Shown one piece after another: positions 1 to 8,059 of a stretch of DNA of 19,633 nucleotides. Numbering within the stretch: the first letter of the stretch is position 1; every line of letters starts with the position of its first letter. Location of the stretch: contig NZ_QVEX01000034.1 of the NCBI RefSeq assembly GCF_003434055.1, forward strand, positions 275 through 19,907, read 5' to 3'. Origin of the DNA: Enterocloster aldenensis. GTDB lineage: Bacteria > Bacillota > Clostridia > Lachnospirales > Lachnospiraceae. Both the position numbers and the translations under genes were made by a program. Under the pieces are notes generated by a model. The model did no database searches, was not told the DNA's origin, and saw nothing but the letters and a program-made list of their open reading frames with translations.

Positions 1-36
1 AGGCGAGGGTCGCGGGTTCGAATCCCGTCTCGCGCT
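1..36 (+). tRNA. tRNA, 3' part only (possibly tRNA-Gly)
   Basis: The sequence shows a T arm with stem 12-16 paired to 24-28 (one G-T pair) around the loop TTCGAAT (17-23). This is followed by a seven-base 3' acceptor strand CTCGCGC (29-35) and discriminator T36. No CCA is encoded; a T run starts at once. Bases 2-6 (GGCGA) look like the 3' half of the anticodon stem, and 7-11 (GGGTC) like a short class I variable loop. The anticodon lies outside the window. A U discriminator and this stem would suit tRNA-Gly, but that identity is a guess. Confidence 0.85.
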
Positions 37-45
37 TTTTTTATT

Positions 46-85
46 GGCTGGAATTTCCTTGATTTACAAGGGATTCCAGCCTTTT
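46..85 (+). terminator. Rho-independent terminator after the tRNA
   Basis: The outer arms GGCTGGAAT (46-54) and ATTCCAGCC (73-81) pair perfectly. The inner arms CCTTG (57-61) and CAAGG (67-71) extend the stem, and TTTT follows at 82-85. It ends the tRNA transcript. On the other strand the bases beyond the hairpin are A-rich, so it is a poor terminator for the convergent LysR gene. Confidence 0.8.
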
Positions 86-118
86 GTGTTGTCTGGGATA
101 TGATTGCTTAAACCATCC

Positions 119-1015
119 TTAATTGGTCAAATCAGGCCGTTGATGAATAATGGTCTGGGTTAATTCCAAAAAAGTAGATACGATGGGGGAAGGCACTTCG
201 TCGGTACGGGTTGCAATGGAGATGGATCGGGTGGGATATCCTTCCAGATATTTAATGGCTGCTTTGTGGGGGTAATTGTTCAGGATCAGTTTGGGAAGGA
301 CGGTACAGCCAAGGCCGTTTTCCACCATTGCCAATAAAGCAAGATCATCGTGCATGGTGAAGGCCACAGAAGGAGTGAAATTATGTTTATGACACAGCTG
401 AAGGATATCTGTGTTATTTCCATCAGTAGGCATTAAGAATGGCACCTCATTCAATTGCTGGAACATAATGGGGGAATCAGTAGATGCCAGCGGATGGTTG
501 GGCGGAAGTACCAGGCATAGGGAATCATCAAATAGATGGATCAGATTCAGCCCCTGAGCGTTAGAACCGCTGACAAAGCTGCAGTCAGCAATGCCGTCCA
601 TAAGAAACTGTTCCATTTCAGGATAACTTCCCTGCCCGGTCAGCATTTCAATCTGCACTTTGGGATACAGCTGATGGAATTGGCCTATGATGATGGGAAG
701 AAGCACAAGGGATACGCTGGTAAAAGCCCCCACCTTAAGGGAACCGATCTGCATACCGATAATGGAGTTGGCGGTTGCCAGGATTTTATCTTCACATGAA
801 ATAGCCTCGCGGATATAGGGCAGAAGCAGTCTTCCTTCCGTGGTCAGTTTGGTGCCGGAACGGTCACGCTGTAATATTTTTATTCCAAGTTCTTCTTCCA
901 CAGACTTAATCTGGTGACTGGCTCCGGATTGGGTGTATCCCAGTTCTGACGCGGCTTTTGTCAGATTTCCTAATTCAATTGCTTTGATCATCAATCGGTA
1001 TTTATTGATATTCAT
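119..1015 (-). CDS. LysR-family transcriptional regulator
   Basis: This 298-residue protein has the normal length for the family. An N-terminal winged helix-turn-helix (about residues 1-60, including KAASELGYTQSGASHQIKSV) is followed by a periplasmic-binding-like effector domain (about 90-290). The start has an AAGGAG site about ten bases upstream on the minus strand (plus 1024-1029). It is divergent from the ABC importer operon, with about 250 bases between the two starts, the classic arrangement in which a LysR protein controls its neighbour and itself. The effector is unknown; the operon's substrate or a breakdown product is the natural candidate. The family call is firm and the target is inferred. 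Confidence 0.93.
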   Translation of the reverse strand: MNINKYRLMIKAIELGNLTKAASELGYTQSGASHQIKSVEEELGIKILQRDRSGTKLTTEGRLLLPYIREAISCEDKILATANSIIGMQIGSLKVGAFTSVSLVLLPIIIGQFHQLYPKVQIEMLTGQGSYPEMEQFLMDGIADCSFVSGSNAQGLNLIHLFDDSLCLVLPPNHPLASTDSPIMFQQLNEVPFLMPTDGNNTDILQLCHKHNFTPSVAFTMHDDLALLAMVENGLGCTVLPKLILNNYPHKAAIKYLEGYPTRSISIATRTDEVPSPIVSTFLELTQTIIHQRPDLTN

Positions 1016-1031
1016 GGCAGCTTCTCCTTAT

Positions 1032-1043
1032 ATTCATATGAAT
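1032..1043. promoter_or_regulatory. ATTCATATGAAT palindrome in LysR leader
   Basis: This is a perfect 12-bp palindrome directly upstream of the Shine-Dalgarno sequence of the LysR gene. The string ATATGAATTT, which includes its right half (1036-1045), recurs at 1134-1143 beside the operator of the divergent operon. It could be an autoregulatory LysR site; no binding is shown. Confidence 0.4.
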
Positions 1044-1057
1044 TTCATATTTCTATC

Positions 1058-1086
1058 ATTTTTTCATGGATTAGGCTGTGTGTCAA
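1058..1086 (-). promoter_or_regulatory. Candidate promoter of the LysR gene
   Basis: On the minus strand a perfect -35 TTGACA (plus 1081-1086) is followed, after 17 bases, by AAAAAT (plus 1058-1063). The -10 is only a 4/6 match. The placement, about 40 bases before the start codon, is reasonable. Confidence 0.35.
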
Positions 1087-1140
1087 TAGATATTCCAAAT
1101 TTACATGAAAAAAAATAATGGAATATAGGAAATATATGAA

Positions 1141-1157
1141 TTTTACATATTGTAAAA
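1141..1157. promoter_or_regulatory. LysR-type operator (T-N11-A palindrome)
   Basis: TTTTACA-TAT-TGTAAAA is a perfect inverted repeat with seven-base arms and a three-base centre. It contains the T-N11-A signature of LysR binding sites (T1143, A1155). It covers the -35 box of the importer promoter, so binding there should block transcription or shift with effector. The LysR protein encoded next door is the obvious ligand. Confidence 0.6.
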
Positions 1158-1170
1158 AATGATATATAAT
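1142..1170 (+). promoter_or_regulatory. Promoter of the importer-lyase operon
   Basis: A -35 TTTACA (1142-1147), a 17-base spacer and a perfect -10 TATAAT (1165-1170) fit a housekeeping sigma promoter. It implies a 5' leader of roughly 85 bases before the first gene. No other good promoter was seen before the terminator at 9787. Confidence 0.7.
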
Positions 1171-1262
1171 AACAAAAGAAAAGGATGGAAAATATATTCA
1201 TTGCATAAAAAAGAATGTACTTTACCGTCAAACAAAATGATAATGGAGCAAGGAGGCTAAAA

Positions 1263-2210
1263 ATGGGGAGAGATATGGGGAGATATATTGCCAAGCGTGT
1301 GCTGATTGCAGCCGTAACGCTGCTGGCAATCACTTTTTTGCTTTTTTTATTAATGGATCTGCTGCCGGGATCGCCATTTAATAATGAAAAGCTGAATGAA
1401 GCACAGAAGGCCCTTCTGGAACATAAATATGGCCTGGACAAACCGTTTTTTGTCCGGTACTGGATTTATCTGACGAATCTGATGCATGGGGATTTTGGGA
1501 TATCTTATGTGATTGCGGTTGACCAGCCGGTATCAAATATGATGGTTACCCGGTTGCCGATTACAATACGTATGGGTGTTCAGGCCATGCTGATTGGTGT
1601 GGTGGTGGGACTGGTACTCGGGATTATTGCGGCGCTGAAGAAAAATACCTGGATTGATACGGTTGCAACCGTATGTTCTGTCATCGGATTCAGCGTGCCG
1701 GCTTATGTGTTTGCACTCTTTTTAGTGTTTTTTGCAGCATTTAAAATGGGATGGTTTCCCATCCGGTTCGCCATTGACCAGCCGGTATTTTCCAGCATTC
1801 TTCCAACCTTATCCTTAGCTGCTTATATCATAGCAACCATGGCGCGGTATGCAAGGTCGGAGATGATTGAATGTCTGGGCAGTGATTACATCATCCTTGC
1901 AAAGGCCAAGGGCATAAATGAAAGGAAAGTGATTGTACGCCATGCACTGCGAAATACACTGGTTCCAATCATTACCGTGCTGTCCCCCCTGATGATTGGC
2001 CTGATTACAGGAAGCGTGGTTGTGGAACAGATTTTTGGGGTTCCCGGACTTGGGCAGATGCTGCTTTCTGGTGTACAGAACAATGATTACAACGTAATCA
2101 TGGCCGTTGCGCTTGTATACAGCTTTCTCTATATTGTAATCATGCTGGTGGTTGATGTGTTATACGGATTGATAGATCCGAGGATTCGTGTGTCTGGAGG
2201 TAAAGCATAA
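1263..2210 (+). CDS. ABC importer permease, DppB/OppB type
   Basis: This integral membrane subunit belongs to a peptide/nickel-type ABC importer. An N-terminal membrane segment (about 10-31, rich in L, I and F) is followed by an external loop containing the family-typical GDFGISY. Several further membrane helices follow, with the ATPase-contacting EAA-like loop around ECLGSDYIILAKAKG and a FGVPGLGQ motif near the C-terminus. I placed the start at 1263 because AGGAGG (1251-1256) lies six bases upstream; an upstream in-frame ATG at 1215 has no such site. The 315-residue product is normal for DppB. Its TAA shares one base with the next ATG, implying translational coupling with the second permease. 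The substrate cannot be read from the sequence. Confidence 0.93.
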   Translation: MGRDMGRYIAKRVLIAAVTLLAITFLLFLLMDLLPGSPFNNEKLNEAQKALLEHKYGLDKPFFVRYWIYLTNLMHGDFGISYVIAVDQPVSNMMVTRLPITIRMGVQAMLIGVVVGLVLGIIAALKKNTWIDTVATVCSVIGFSVPAYVFALFLVFFAAFKMGWFPIRFAIDQPVFSSILPTLSLAAYIIATMARYARSEMIECLGSDYIILAKAKGINERKVIVRHALRNTLVPIITVLSPLMIGLITGSVVVEQIFGVPGLGQMLLSGVQNNDYNVIMAVALVYSFLYIVIMLVVDVLYGLIDPRIRVSGGKA

Positions 2211-3241
2211 TGCAGGAAATAAATTTGAATATACCGGATATTCCAGCGGAGAAACTGACACTGGTACATAAAAATCCTTCTGATTTCCATGAGGTCTCTG
2301 AAGTATATGAGAATACCTCGTATTGGAGAGATGTGACTTTAAAAATGCTTCACAACAGAGGCGCCATGGTAGGAATCGCCATGATTGTGGGAATCATCCT
2401 GCTTGCATTATTTGCCCCCATTGCATCTGCCAGGACGTATGATGATGTAATATTGGAACATAATTTCCTTTCACCCAGAATACCGGTTCTTGAGAATTTT
2501 GGTATTTTCGATGGTGTTAAGGACGGGGTGGATGTTTACGCACAGCGCGGAATACCGGATGACGTTTACTATTTTTTCGGTACGGATTCCCTGGGACGTG
2601 ATTTGTGGACAAGACTCTGGAGCGGGACCCGGCTCTCCCTTTTAATCGCTGTGATTGCTGTGGTAATCGATCTGGCCATCGGAATGAGCTACGGATTGAT
2701 TTCCGGGTATTTTGGAAAAAAAGTGGATTTCCTGATGCAGCGTTTTGTTGAGATATTGAATGGGATTCCTCAGGTGGTCCTGGTCACCCTGTTTGCCCTT
2801 GTACTGGAACCAGGTATCTCATCCATAATCCTGGCGCTTTTGGTAAGCGGCTGGATTCCCATGAGCAGGGTTGCCAGGGCGCAGATGCTGAAACAGAAAA
2901 GTCAGGAATATGTATTGGCTTCCCATACCTTGGGAACCAATAACCGTAAAACAATTTTTAGGGAGATTGTTCCTAATGTCCTGGGGCAGGTGGTTACCAT
3001 GAGCATGTTCTCCATCCCCAGCGCAATCTTTACGGAGTCTTATCTTTCCTATATCGGTCTTGGGGTAAGGGCTCCCATGGCGTCCCTGGGTTCCCTGGTC
3101 AGTGATGGGTATGGTTCATTCCTGTCATATCCGTATCTGGTAATTGCACCGGTCACGGTCCTGGCCATATTGATGATTAGCTTTAATCTGTTTGCGGACG
3201 GGTTGCGGGACGCAGTTGATCCCACCATGAAGGATATGTAG
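2210..3241 (+). CDS. ABC importer permease, DppC/OppC type
   Basis: This is the second permease, 343 residues. It begins with a cytoplasmic stretch of about 50 residues, then an OppC N-terminal membrane helix (about 53-72). A long extracytoplasmic loop leads into the signature FGTDSLGRDLWTRLWSGTR. The transmembrane core carries an EAA-type loop (QKSQEYVLASHTLGTNN). The extracytoplasmic loop between helix 1 and FGTD is about 55 residues, longer than in a minimal DppC, which accounts for the extra length. A TGGAGG site lies inside the end of the upstream gene. It should form a heterodimeric channel with the preceding permease. Confidence 0.93.
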   Translation: MQEINLNIPDIPAEKLTLVHKNPSDFHEVSEVYENTSYWRDVTLKMLHNRGAMVGIAMIVGIILLALFAPIASARTYDDVILEHNFLSPRIPVLENFGIFDGVKDGVDVYAQRGIPDDVYYFFGTDSLGRDLWTRLWSGTRLSLLIAVIAVVIDLAIGMSYGLISGYFGKKVDFLMQRFVEILNGIPQVVLVTLFALVLEPGISSIILALLVSGWIPMSRVARAQMLKQKSQEYVLASHTLGTNNRKTIFREIVPNVLGQVVTMSMFSIPSAIFTESYLSYIGLGVRAPMASLGSLVSDGYGSFLSYPYLVIAPVTVLAILMISFNLFADGLRDAVDPTMKDM

Positions 3242-3255
3242 GAGGAAATGAAAAG

Positions 3256-4326
3256 ATGGAACGAGAAAGAGTTTTATCAATTAGGGATCTGGAAATTTCC
3301 TTTGATACGGTGCATGGAAAGGCTGCAGCCATCCGGGGAATGCGTTTTGACCTGTATAGAGGGGAAACGGTAGCAATTGTAGGGGAAAGCGGAAGCGGTA
3401 AGTCGGTTACCATGAAAGCGGTTATGGGCATTATCAGTAATAACCAGCATATTGACCACGGTTCCATCCATTACAGCTGGTGGGATGAAAACGGACAGAA
3501 ACAGACAGCGGATATTGCCAAGATGTGCCCGCGGGACGTACGCAGCAAAATATGCGGACGCCATATTTCCATGGTGTTCCAGGATTCCATGACATCCCTG
3601 AATCCCACGGTTACCATTGGAAACCAGATTATAGAAGGAATGCTGGAACACTATAAGCTGACGAAGGAAGAAGCAAAAGCGCGGGCAATCAAGCTGCTGG
3701 AAGAAGTTGGGATTAAAAATCCGGAAAAGCGGTTTAAACAATATCCACATCAGCTTTCCGGAGGCATGTGCCAGAGGGTGGGAATCGCCATCGCGCTGGC
3801 CTGCGATCCTGATATCCTGATCTGTGATGAACCTACAACGGCATTGGATGTTACGATTCAGCTGAAGATCCTGAACCTGATTAAAAAAATTCAGAAAGAG
3901 AAGCAGATATCAGTTGTCTATATTACCCATGATCTTGGCGTTGTAGCTAAGGTGGCGGATTATGTGTGTGTGATGTACGCCGGCAGGATTATAGAAAAGG
4001 GAAGCGTGGAGGAAATATTCTATGATCCGAGGCACCCTTATACATGGGGGCTGCTTTCCTCTATGCCGGATCTTACCACAGACTCGCCGCGTCTGTTTGC
4101 AATACCGGGCGAACCGGTCAACCTTCTACATGAAATCAAGGGAGATGCCTTTGCGCCCCGCAATCCTTATGCGCTTAAAATCGATTTTGAGCAGGCTCCT
4201 CCCATGTTCAATGTGGGAGGTAAGCACAGGGTTGCCTCGTGGCTGTGCCATCCGAAGGCGGAAAAGGTCCAGATGCCGGAATCTTTACGTATTAAAATTG
4301 ACCGGATGCTAAAGGGGGTGGGATGA
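3256..4326 (+). CDS. ABC importer ATPase, DppD/OppD type
   Basis: This 356-residue ATPase powers the importer. Walker A is GESGSGKS (residues 43-50), the Q-loop is Q109, the ABC signature is LSGGMCQR (167-174), Walker B is ILICDEPT (187-194) with catalytic E192, and the switch histidine is H225 in ITHDLG. The C-terminal part carries the oligopeptide/dipeptide transporter extension ([10 protein letters not shown], about residue 285 on). A GGAGG site overlaps the preceding stop codon. Only one of the four cysteines normally forming an Fe-S site in some DppD proteins is obvious in that tail, so I do not predict a cluster. Confidence 0.93.
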   Translation: MERERVLSIRDLEISFDTVHGKAAAIRGMRFDLYRGETVAIVGESGSGKSVTMKAVMGIISNNQHIDHGSIHYSWWDENGQKQTADIAKMCPRDVRSKICGRHISMVFQDSMTSLNPTVTIGNQIIEGMLEHYKLTKEEAKARAIKLLEEVGIKNPEKRFKQYPHQLSGGMCQRVGIAIALACDPDILICDEPTTALDVTIQLKILNLIKKIQKEKQISVVYITHDLGVVAKVADYVCVMYAGRIIEKGSVEEIFYDPRHPYTWGLLSSMPDLTTDSPRLFAIPGEPVNLLHEIKGDAFAPRNPYALKIDFEQAPPMFNVGGKHRVASWLCHPKAEKVQMPESLRIKIDRMLKGVG

Positions 4327-4327
4327 T

Positions 4328-5278
4328 ATGGACGAGAGGGATGTGATTTTAGAAGTAAAGCATTTAAAACAATATTTTAAAATCAACCATAAGTTTACCG
4401 TAAAAGGTGTGGATGATATTTCGTTTAAGATTTACCGCGGGGAGACATATGGACTGGTAGGTGAGAGCGGAAGCGGGAAAACCACAACAGGACGCTCAAT
4501 CATACGGCTGTATGATGCCACGGACGGGGAAGTTATTTTTAATGGTAAAAAGATCAGCGGCCCTATTGACAAAGCTACAAGGGATTATCTGCGCACGAAT
4601 ATGCAGATGATTTTCCAAAATCCCATGTCATGCCTGAACCCGCGCAAGAAAGTAATGGATATCATAGGGGAAGGGCTGGATGCCCATCACAGCTATAAGA
4701 GCAAAGAGGAGCGGGAAGAAAAGATTTATGCGATACTGGAAAAGGTGGGACTTGACAGGGAACATGCCACCAGGTTCCCGCATCAGTTTTCAGGCGGGCA
4801 GAGGCAGAGAATCGGCATTGCCAGGGCACTGGTAATGCTTCCCCAGCTGGTTATTGCAGATGAGTGCATCAGTGCGCTGGATGTTTCGATTCAGGCACAG
4901 GTAGTCAATCTGATGCGGGACCTGCAGGATGAATTGGGTATTACCTATCTGTTCATCGCCCATGATCTTTCCATGGTGAAATATATCAGCAACCGTCTTG
5001 GAATCATGCACTTGGGTCATATTGTGGAGACAGGCACAACGGATGAGATATTTGCCAATCCGGTACACCCCTACACACAGTCACTGCTTTCCGCGATTCT
5101 TGAGCCGAATCCCAGGGTTGCAGCGGCTAAGGTTCCGGTGTTCTATGAACCCCAGGAGTTGGGAATTGATTATACAAAAGGTACGATTCATGCATTAAGC
5201 GGTACACATCAGGTGCTTGCTACGGATGAAGAATTTACAAAGTGGACTAATAATTTAAATGAAGGAGGATTATCATGA
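4328..5278 (+). CDS. ABC importer ATPase, DppF/OppF type
   Basis: This is the second ATPase, 316 residues. Walker A is GESGSGKT (45-52), the signature is FSGGQRQR (154-161), and Walker B reads LVIADEC (D178, E179, C180). The switch histidine is in IAHDLSMV. The proline that usually follows the Walker B glutamate (DEP) is a cysteine here; the catalytic glutamate is intact, so the protein should be active. Only one base separates it from the preceding gene, and its stop codon overlaps the next start (ATGA), so the two ATPases and the binding protein are tightly coupled. Confidence 0.93.
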   Translation: MDERDVILEVKHLKQYFKINHKFTVKGVDDISFKIYRGETYGLVGESGSGKTTTGRSIIRLYDATDGEVIFNGKKISGPIDKATRDYLRTNMQMIFQNPMSCLNPRKKVMDIIGEGLDAHHSYKSKEEREEKIYAILEKVGLDREHATRFPHQFSGGQRQRIGIARALVMLPQLVIADECISALDVSIQAQVVNLMRDLQDELGITYLFIAHDLSMVKYISNRLGIMHLGHIVETGTTDEIFANPVHPYTQSLLSAILEPNPRVAAAKVPVFYEPQELGIDYTKGTIHALSGTHQVLATDEEFTKWTNNLNEGGLS

Positions 5279-6975
5279 GAAAAGTTGGAAAGGTGCTGGC
5301 AATGCTGGCAGCGGCAGCAATTACTGCCGGAGCATTGGCAGGCTGCGGCTCAGGGGCAGCGGATAAGGAATCATCTGCGGCTGTCAATGGTTCGTCCGCA
5401 GCAGGTACGGAAAACGCGGCAGCAACACAAGGAGGGCATGTCCTGAATCTTGCAAAGCTTGCGGCATTGCAGGCGTGTGACCCACACAAGGTAAATGACC
5501 CCATGTCCAATGAGCTGTTAACAGCAGTGTTTGATGGATTGTATACCCTGGATGAAAATGGCGCATTAGATCCGCTGATGGCGGAAAGCTATGAGGTATC
5601 AGAGGATGGCCTTACCTATACCTTCCATCTCAGGGAAGCGTATTGGAGCAATGGGGAACCGGTTACTGCAAATGACTTTGCATTTTCCTGGAAACACCTG
5701 GTGGATCCTGCTACCGCAGCAAAGAACAGCAACGAAGCGGTTGCGGCAGGCATTAAGAATGCAAAAGCCATTGTAGATGGTGATATGGACCCGGAACAGC
5801 TGGGGGTTACGGTAGTTGACGATAAGACACTGCAGGTTGAGCTGGAGGCAATCGTACCTTATTTCCTGAAGACTTTGGTGCGTCCGGCGTTCCTTCCTAT
5901 TAACCAGGCATATTATGAGTCTGCAGGTGAGGACTATGGCATGAAACCCGAATCCACCATCTACAATGGCCCGTATACTTGGACCTACTGGGATTATGCT
6001 ACCAATATCAGGGCAACTAAAAACCCGGATTACTGGAATGCGGACAACATTGATATTGACCAGCTGAACTGGCAGATCGTGACAGATTCACAGACAGGTG
6101 CTTTGATGTTTGAGAACAAAGAACTGGATTTTGTGGAAATCAGCGGGGCTTTGATTAATAACTATGCGGACAATCCTGCATTTACAAAGGCGCTGGAAGT
6201 ACATATGTGGTATGTATACCCCAATTTTGAAAATGAGGTACTGGCTAATGTTAATATCCGGAGGGCACTGGCAACTTCCATTAACAAAGATGCAATTGCA
6301 AAGACAGTCCTGAATAATGGTTCCCAGGCAGCCAATTACCTGGTGGGGTATAATCTGTGCTTTGCGCCGGATGAAAAGACCCAGATGCGCGATACCAATG
6401 GTGACGGTTTCCTGGCATATGATATGGAGTCAGCAAAGCAGGACTGGCAGAAGGGCCTTGAGGAACTGGGCAAAGACAGTGTAACGCTGCGCCTGATGTA
6501 TTATAACAATAATGACGCATCCATTGCCCAGGCAGAATACATTGCTTCCCAGTGGCAGCAGACCTTGCCGGGACTTAAGATTGAGCTTTACAGCTATCCG
6601 TCCAGTTCAGCCCTTACCTATGCACAGAGCGGGGATTTTGATTTGTTCCTGTTCCGTTGGGGACCGGACTATAAGGATCCAATGGCATTCCTTGAACTGT
6701 TAGGAAGAAAGAATGAGCATAATTATGGACGTTATGACGGAGAAGCATTTAATGATATCATTGATGCAGCTTCTACGGCAGAGATGCTGAAAAATCCCCA
6801 GGCAAGATGGGACAGCCTGGCGGAAGCAGAAAAGATTCTGCTGGAGGAGGATGTAGCCGTATTCCCGACTGTACAGAATGGTCTGGCTATGTTAATCAAT
6901 CCAAAAGTACATGGGTTAGAGGTACGTAATACCAGCCTGACATGGAACTATCGTTTTGTTACGATGGATGACTGA
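5275..6975 (+). CDS. ABC importer substrate-binding lipoprotein (SBP family 5)
   Basis: This 566-residue protein has a lipoprotein signal peptide with lipobox LAGC (21-24, acylated Cys24), then a low-complexity Ala/Ser/Gly linker to about residue 55. The mature part is the family 5 (OppA/DppA-like) solute-binding fold. It includes the family-typical segments LAESYEVSEDGLTYTFHLRE-like and NVNIRRALATSINKDAI. It has a strong GAAGGAGG site inside the end of the upstream ATPase gene and sits last among the transport genes. Family 5 proteins bind peptides but also nickel, glutathione and some non-peptide ligands. Since the operon encodes a C-C lyase-type enzyme and no peptidase, a non-peptide ligand should be considered. 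Confidence 0.92.
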   Translation: MRKVGKVLAMLAAAAITAGALAGCGSGAADKESSAAVNGSSAAGTENAAATQGGHVLNLAKLAALQACDPHKVNDPMSNELLTAVFDGLYTLDENGALDPLMAESYEVSEDGLTYTFHLREAYWSNGEPVTANDFAFSWKHLVDPATAAKNSNEAVAAGIKNAKAIVDGDMDPEQLGVTVVDDKTLQVELEAIVPYFLKTLVRPAFLPINQAYYESAGEDYGMKPESTIYNGPYTWTYWDYATNIRATKNPDYWNADNIDIDQLNWQIVTDSQTGALMFENKELDFVEISGALINNYADNPAFTKALEVHMWYVYPNFENEVLANVNIRRALATSINKDAIAKTVLNNGSQAANYLVGYNLCFAPDEKTQMRDTNGDGFLAYDMESAKQDWQKGLEELGKDSVTLRLMYYNNNDASIAQAEYIASQWQQTLPGLKIELYSYPSSSALTYAQSGDFDLFLFRWGPDYKDPMAFLELLGRKNEHNYGRYDGEAFNDIIDAASTAEMLKNPQARWDSLAEAEKILLEEDVAVFPTVQNGLAMLINPKVHGLEVRNTSLTWNYRFVTMDD

Positions 6976-7006
6976 GCGACCTGAAATCGCCGGATGATAT
7001 TGATGA

Positions 7007-7046
7007 GGCTGTGAAAATGTGGTTTGAACCTGCATTTATCACAGCC
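7007..7046 (+). other. Long intergenic mRNA hairpin
   Basis: GGCTGTGA (7007-7014) pairs perfectly with TCACAGCC (7039-7046). After one bulged base, AAATGT (7015-7020) pairs with GCATTT-type bases 7032-7037, and GGT/ACC closes a small loop. No T run follows, so it is unlikely to be a terminator. Such hairpins after binding-protein genes commonly protect the upstream mRNA and set higher expression of the binding protein than of downstream genes. That role is inferred here. Confidence 0.55.
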
Positions 7047-7084
7047 GCATCTGTCTAATGGAATAATACTAGGAGGAATTTGCT

Positions 7085-8002
7085 GTGTTTAAAGAAAAAG
7101 GTTCTTTTATGAAAATGTTGAACGATGGGGAGCAGGTGTTTGCTCCAAGCGTATGGGACTGCTTTTCTGCAAAAGCTGCTGAGCTTTGCGGATATAGGGC
7201 CATGCTGCTCAGCGGCGCGGCTGTGTCAAAGGGATTAACCGGCATGCCGGATTTGGGATTGATGACGGCAGATGAGCTGATTTATGTGACGGAACGGATT
7301 GCTGATTTTTCACCGCTGCCTTTAATCGTGGATTTTGACGAGGGGTATGGCGACAGCCCGCTGAATGTATACAGGAATATTAAAAGGCTGGTCCGGGCCG
7401 GAGCCCAGGGCTTTACCCTGGATGACGGGCAGGGCGTAAGGGGATATGAACGTCTGGCCTATTATCGGGGAACCGGGAAAAAACCTTATGATGTCATGTC
7501 AATGGATGTTTACCTGGCCAAGATAAAAGCAGCCCTTGCCGCAGTGGAAGGAACTGACTGCGTTGTGATTGCCCGGACAGAAAGCAGGGCTGTCAATGGA
7601 TTTGACGATGCCATGGAACGTGTGGCCCGCGCGCACGAGCTGGGGGCACAGATGACCCTGATTAACCGTGTCAATGATTTTGAAGAGTGCAAAAAGGTGG
7701 CTGCGGCTGTTCCGGGCTGGAAGATGTATCCGGATATTGATGTAATGCCTGACGGGGTGCCGATGGTCACCATGGAAGAAGTGAAAGAGCTTGGCTTTAA
7801 TTTTGTGACAATCCATTGCCTGGAAAAAGGGGCAATGTGGGGCATGGTACTTTATGGCAAGAATAATTTCCAGAATAAGAATGGCGTATTTTCCGGCCAT
7901 CACCAGATGGACGGCCTTACGGAAGAGGAAAAGAAAGAGGCATTTAATGTTTATGGAACACAGTGGCTGCAGTTAGAGAAAACGTTCCAGGAGATTAAGT
8001 GA
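7085..8002 (+). CDS. Isocitrate lyase/PEP mutase superfamily lyase
   Basis: This 305-residue protein belongs to the superfamily that makes or breaks C-C or P-C bonds next to an enolate, using Mg2+. The superfamily features are LLSGAAVS (41-48), the metal-binding stretch IVDFDEGYG (81-89, with D83 and D85) and IARTES (162-167). The usual IEDQ is LDDGQ (112-116). The catalytic-loop KKCGH/KRCGH of isocitrate and methylisocitrate lyases is absent; the region reads YRGTGKK (127-133). It is therefore neither a standard AceA nor a PrpB. The start is GTG with AGGAGG eight bases upstream; an internal ATG at 7109 is less well placed. Candidate activities within the family include 2,3-dimethylmalate lyase, oxaloacetate decarboxylase or another 2-hydroxy-acid lyase. 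The superfamily is certain, the reaction is not. Confidence 0.85.
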   Translation: MFKEKGSFMKMLNDGEQVFAPSVWDCFSAKAAELCGYRAMLLSGAAVSKGLTGMPDLGLMTADELIYVTERIADFSPLPLIVDFDEGYGDSPLNVYRNIKRLVRAGAQGFTLDDGQGVRGYERLAYYRGTGKKPYDVMSMDVYLAKIKAALAAVEGTDCVVIARTESRAVNGFDDAMERVARAHELGAQMTLINRVNDFEECKKVAAAVPGWKMYPDIDVMPDGVPMVTMEEVKELGFNFVTIHCLEKGAMWGMVLYGKNNFQNKNGVFSGHHQMDGLTEEEKKEAFNVYGTQWLQLEKTFQEIK

Positions 8003-8059
8003 CTCAGGTAAAATCTGCCGTTATGTAAACATGGAACCGGTGTTTGAAGGAGGAATCAG

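Noticed and set aside
536..799. Plus-strand open frame inside the LysR gene
   Set aside because: It is antisense to a well-supported gene, has no ribosome binding site and shows no recognisable domain.
7499..7903. Minus-strand frame opposite the lyase
   Set aside because: It is antisense to a superfamily enzyme with clear motifs and has no ribosome site.
7085..8002. Naming the lyase aceA, prpB or a PEP mutase
   Set aside because: The cysteine loop of the first two is missing and no phosphonate genes are nearby.
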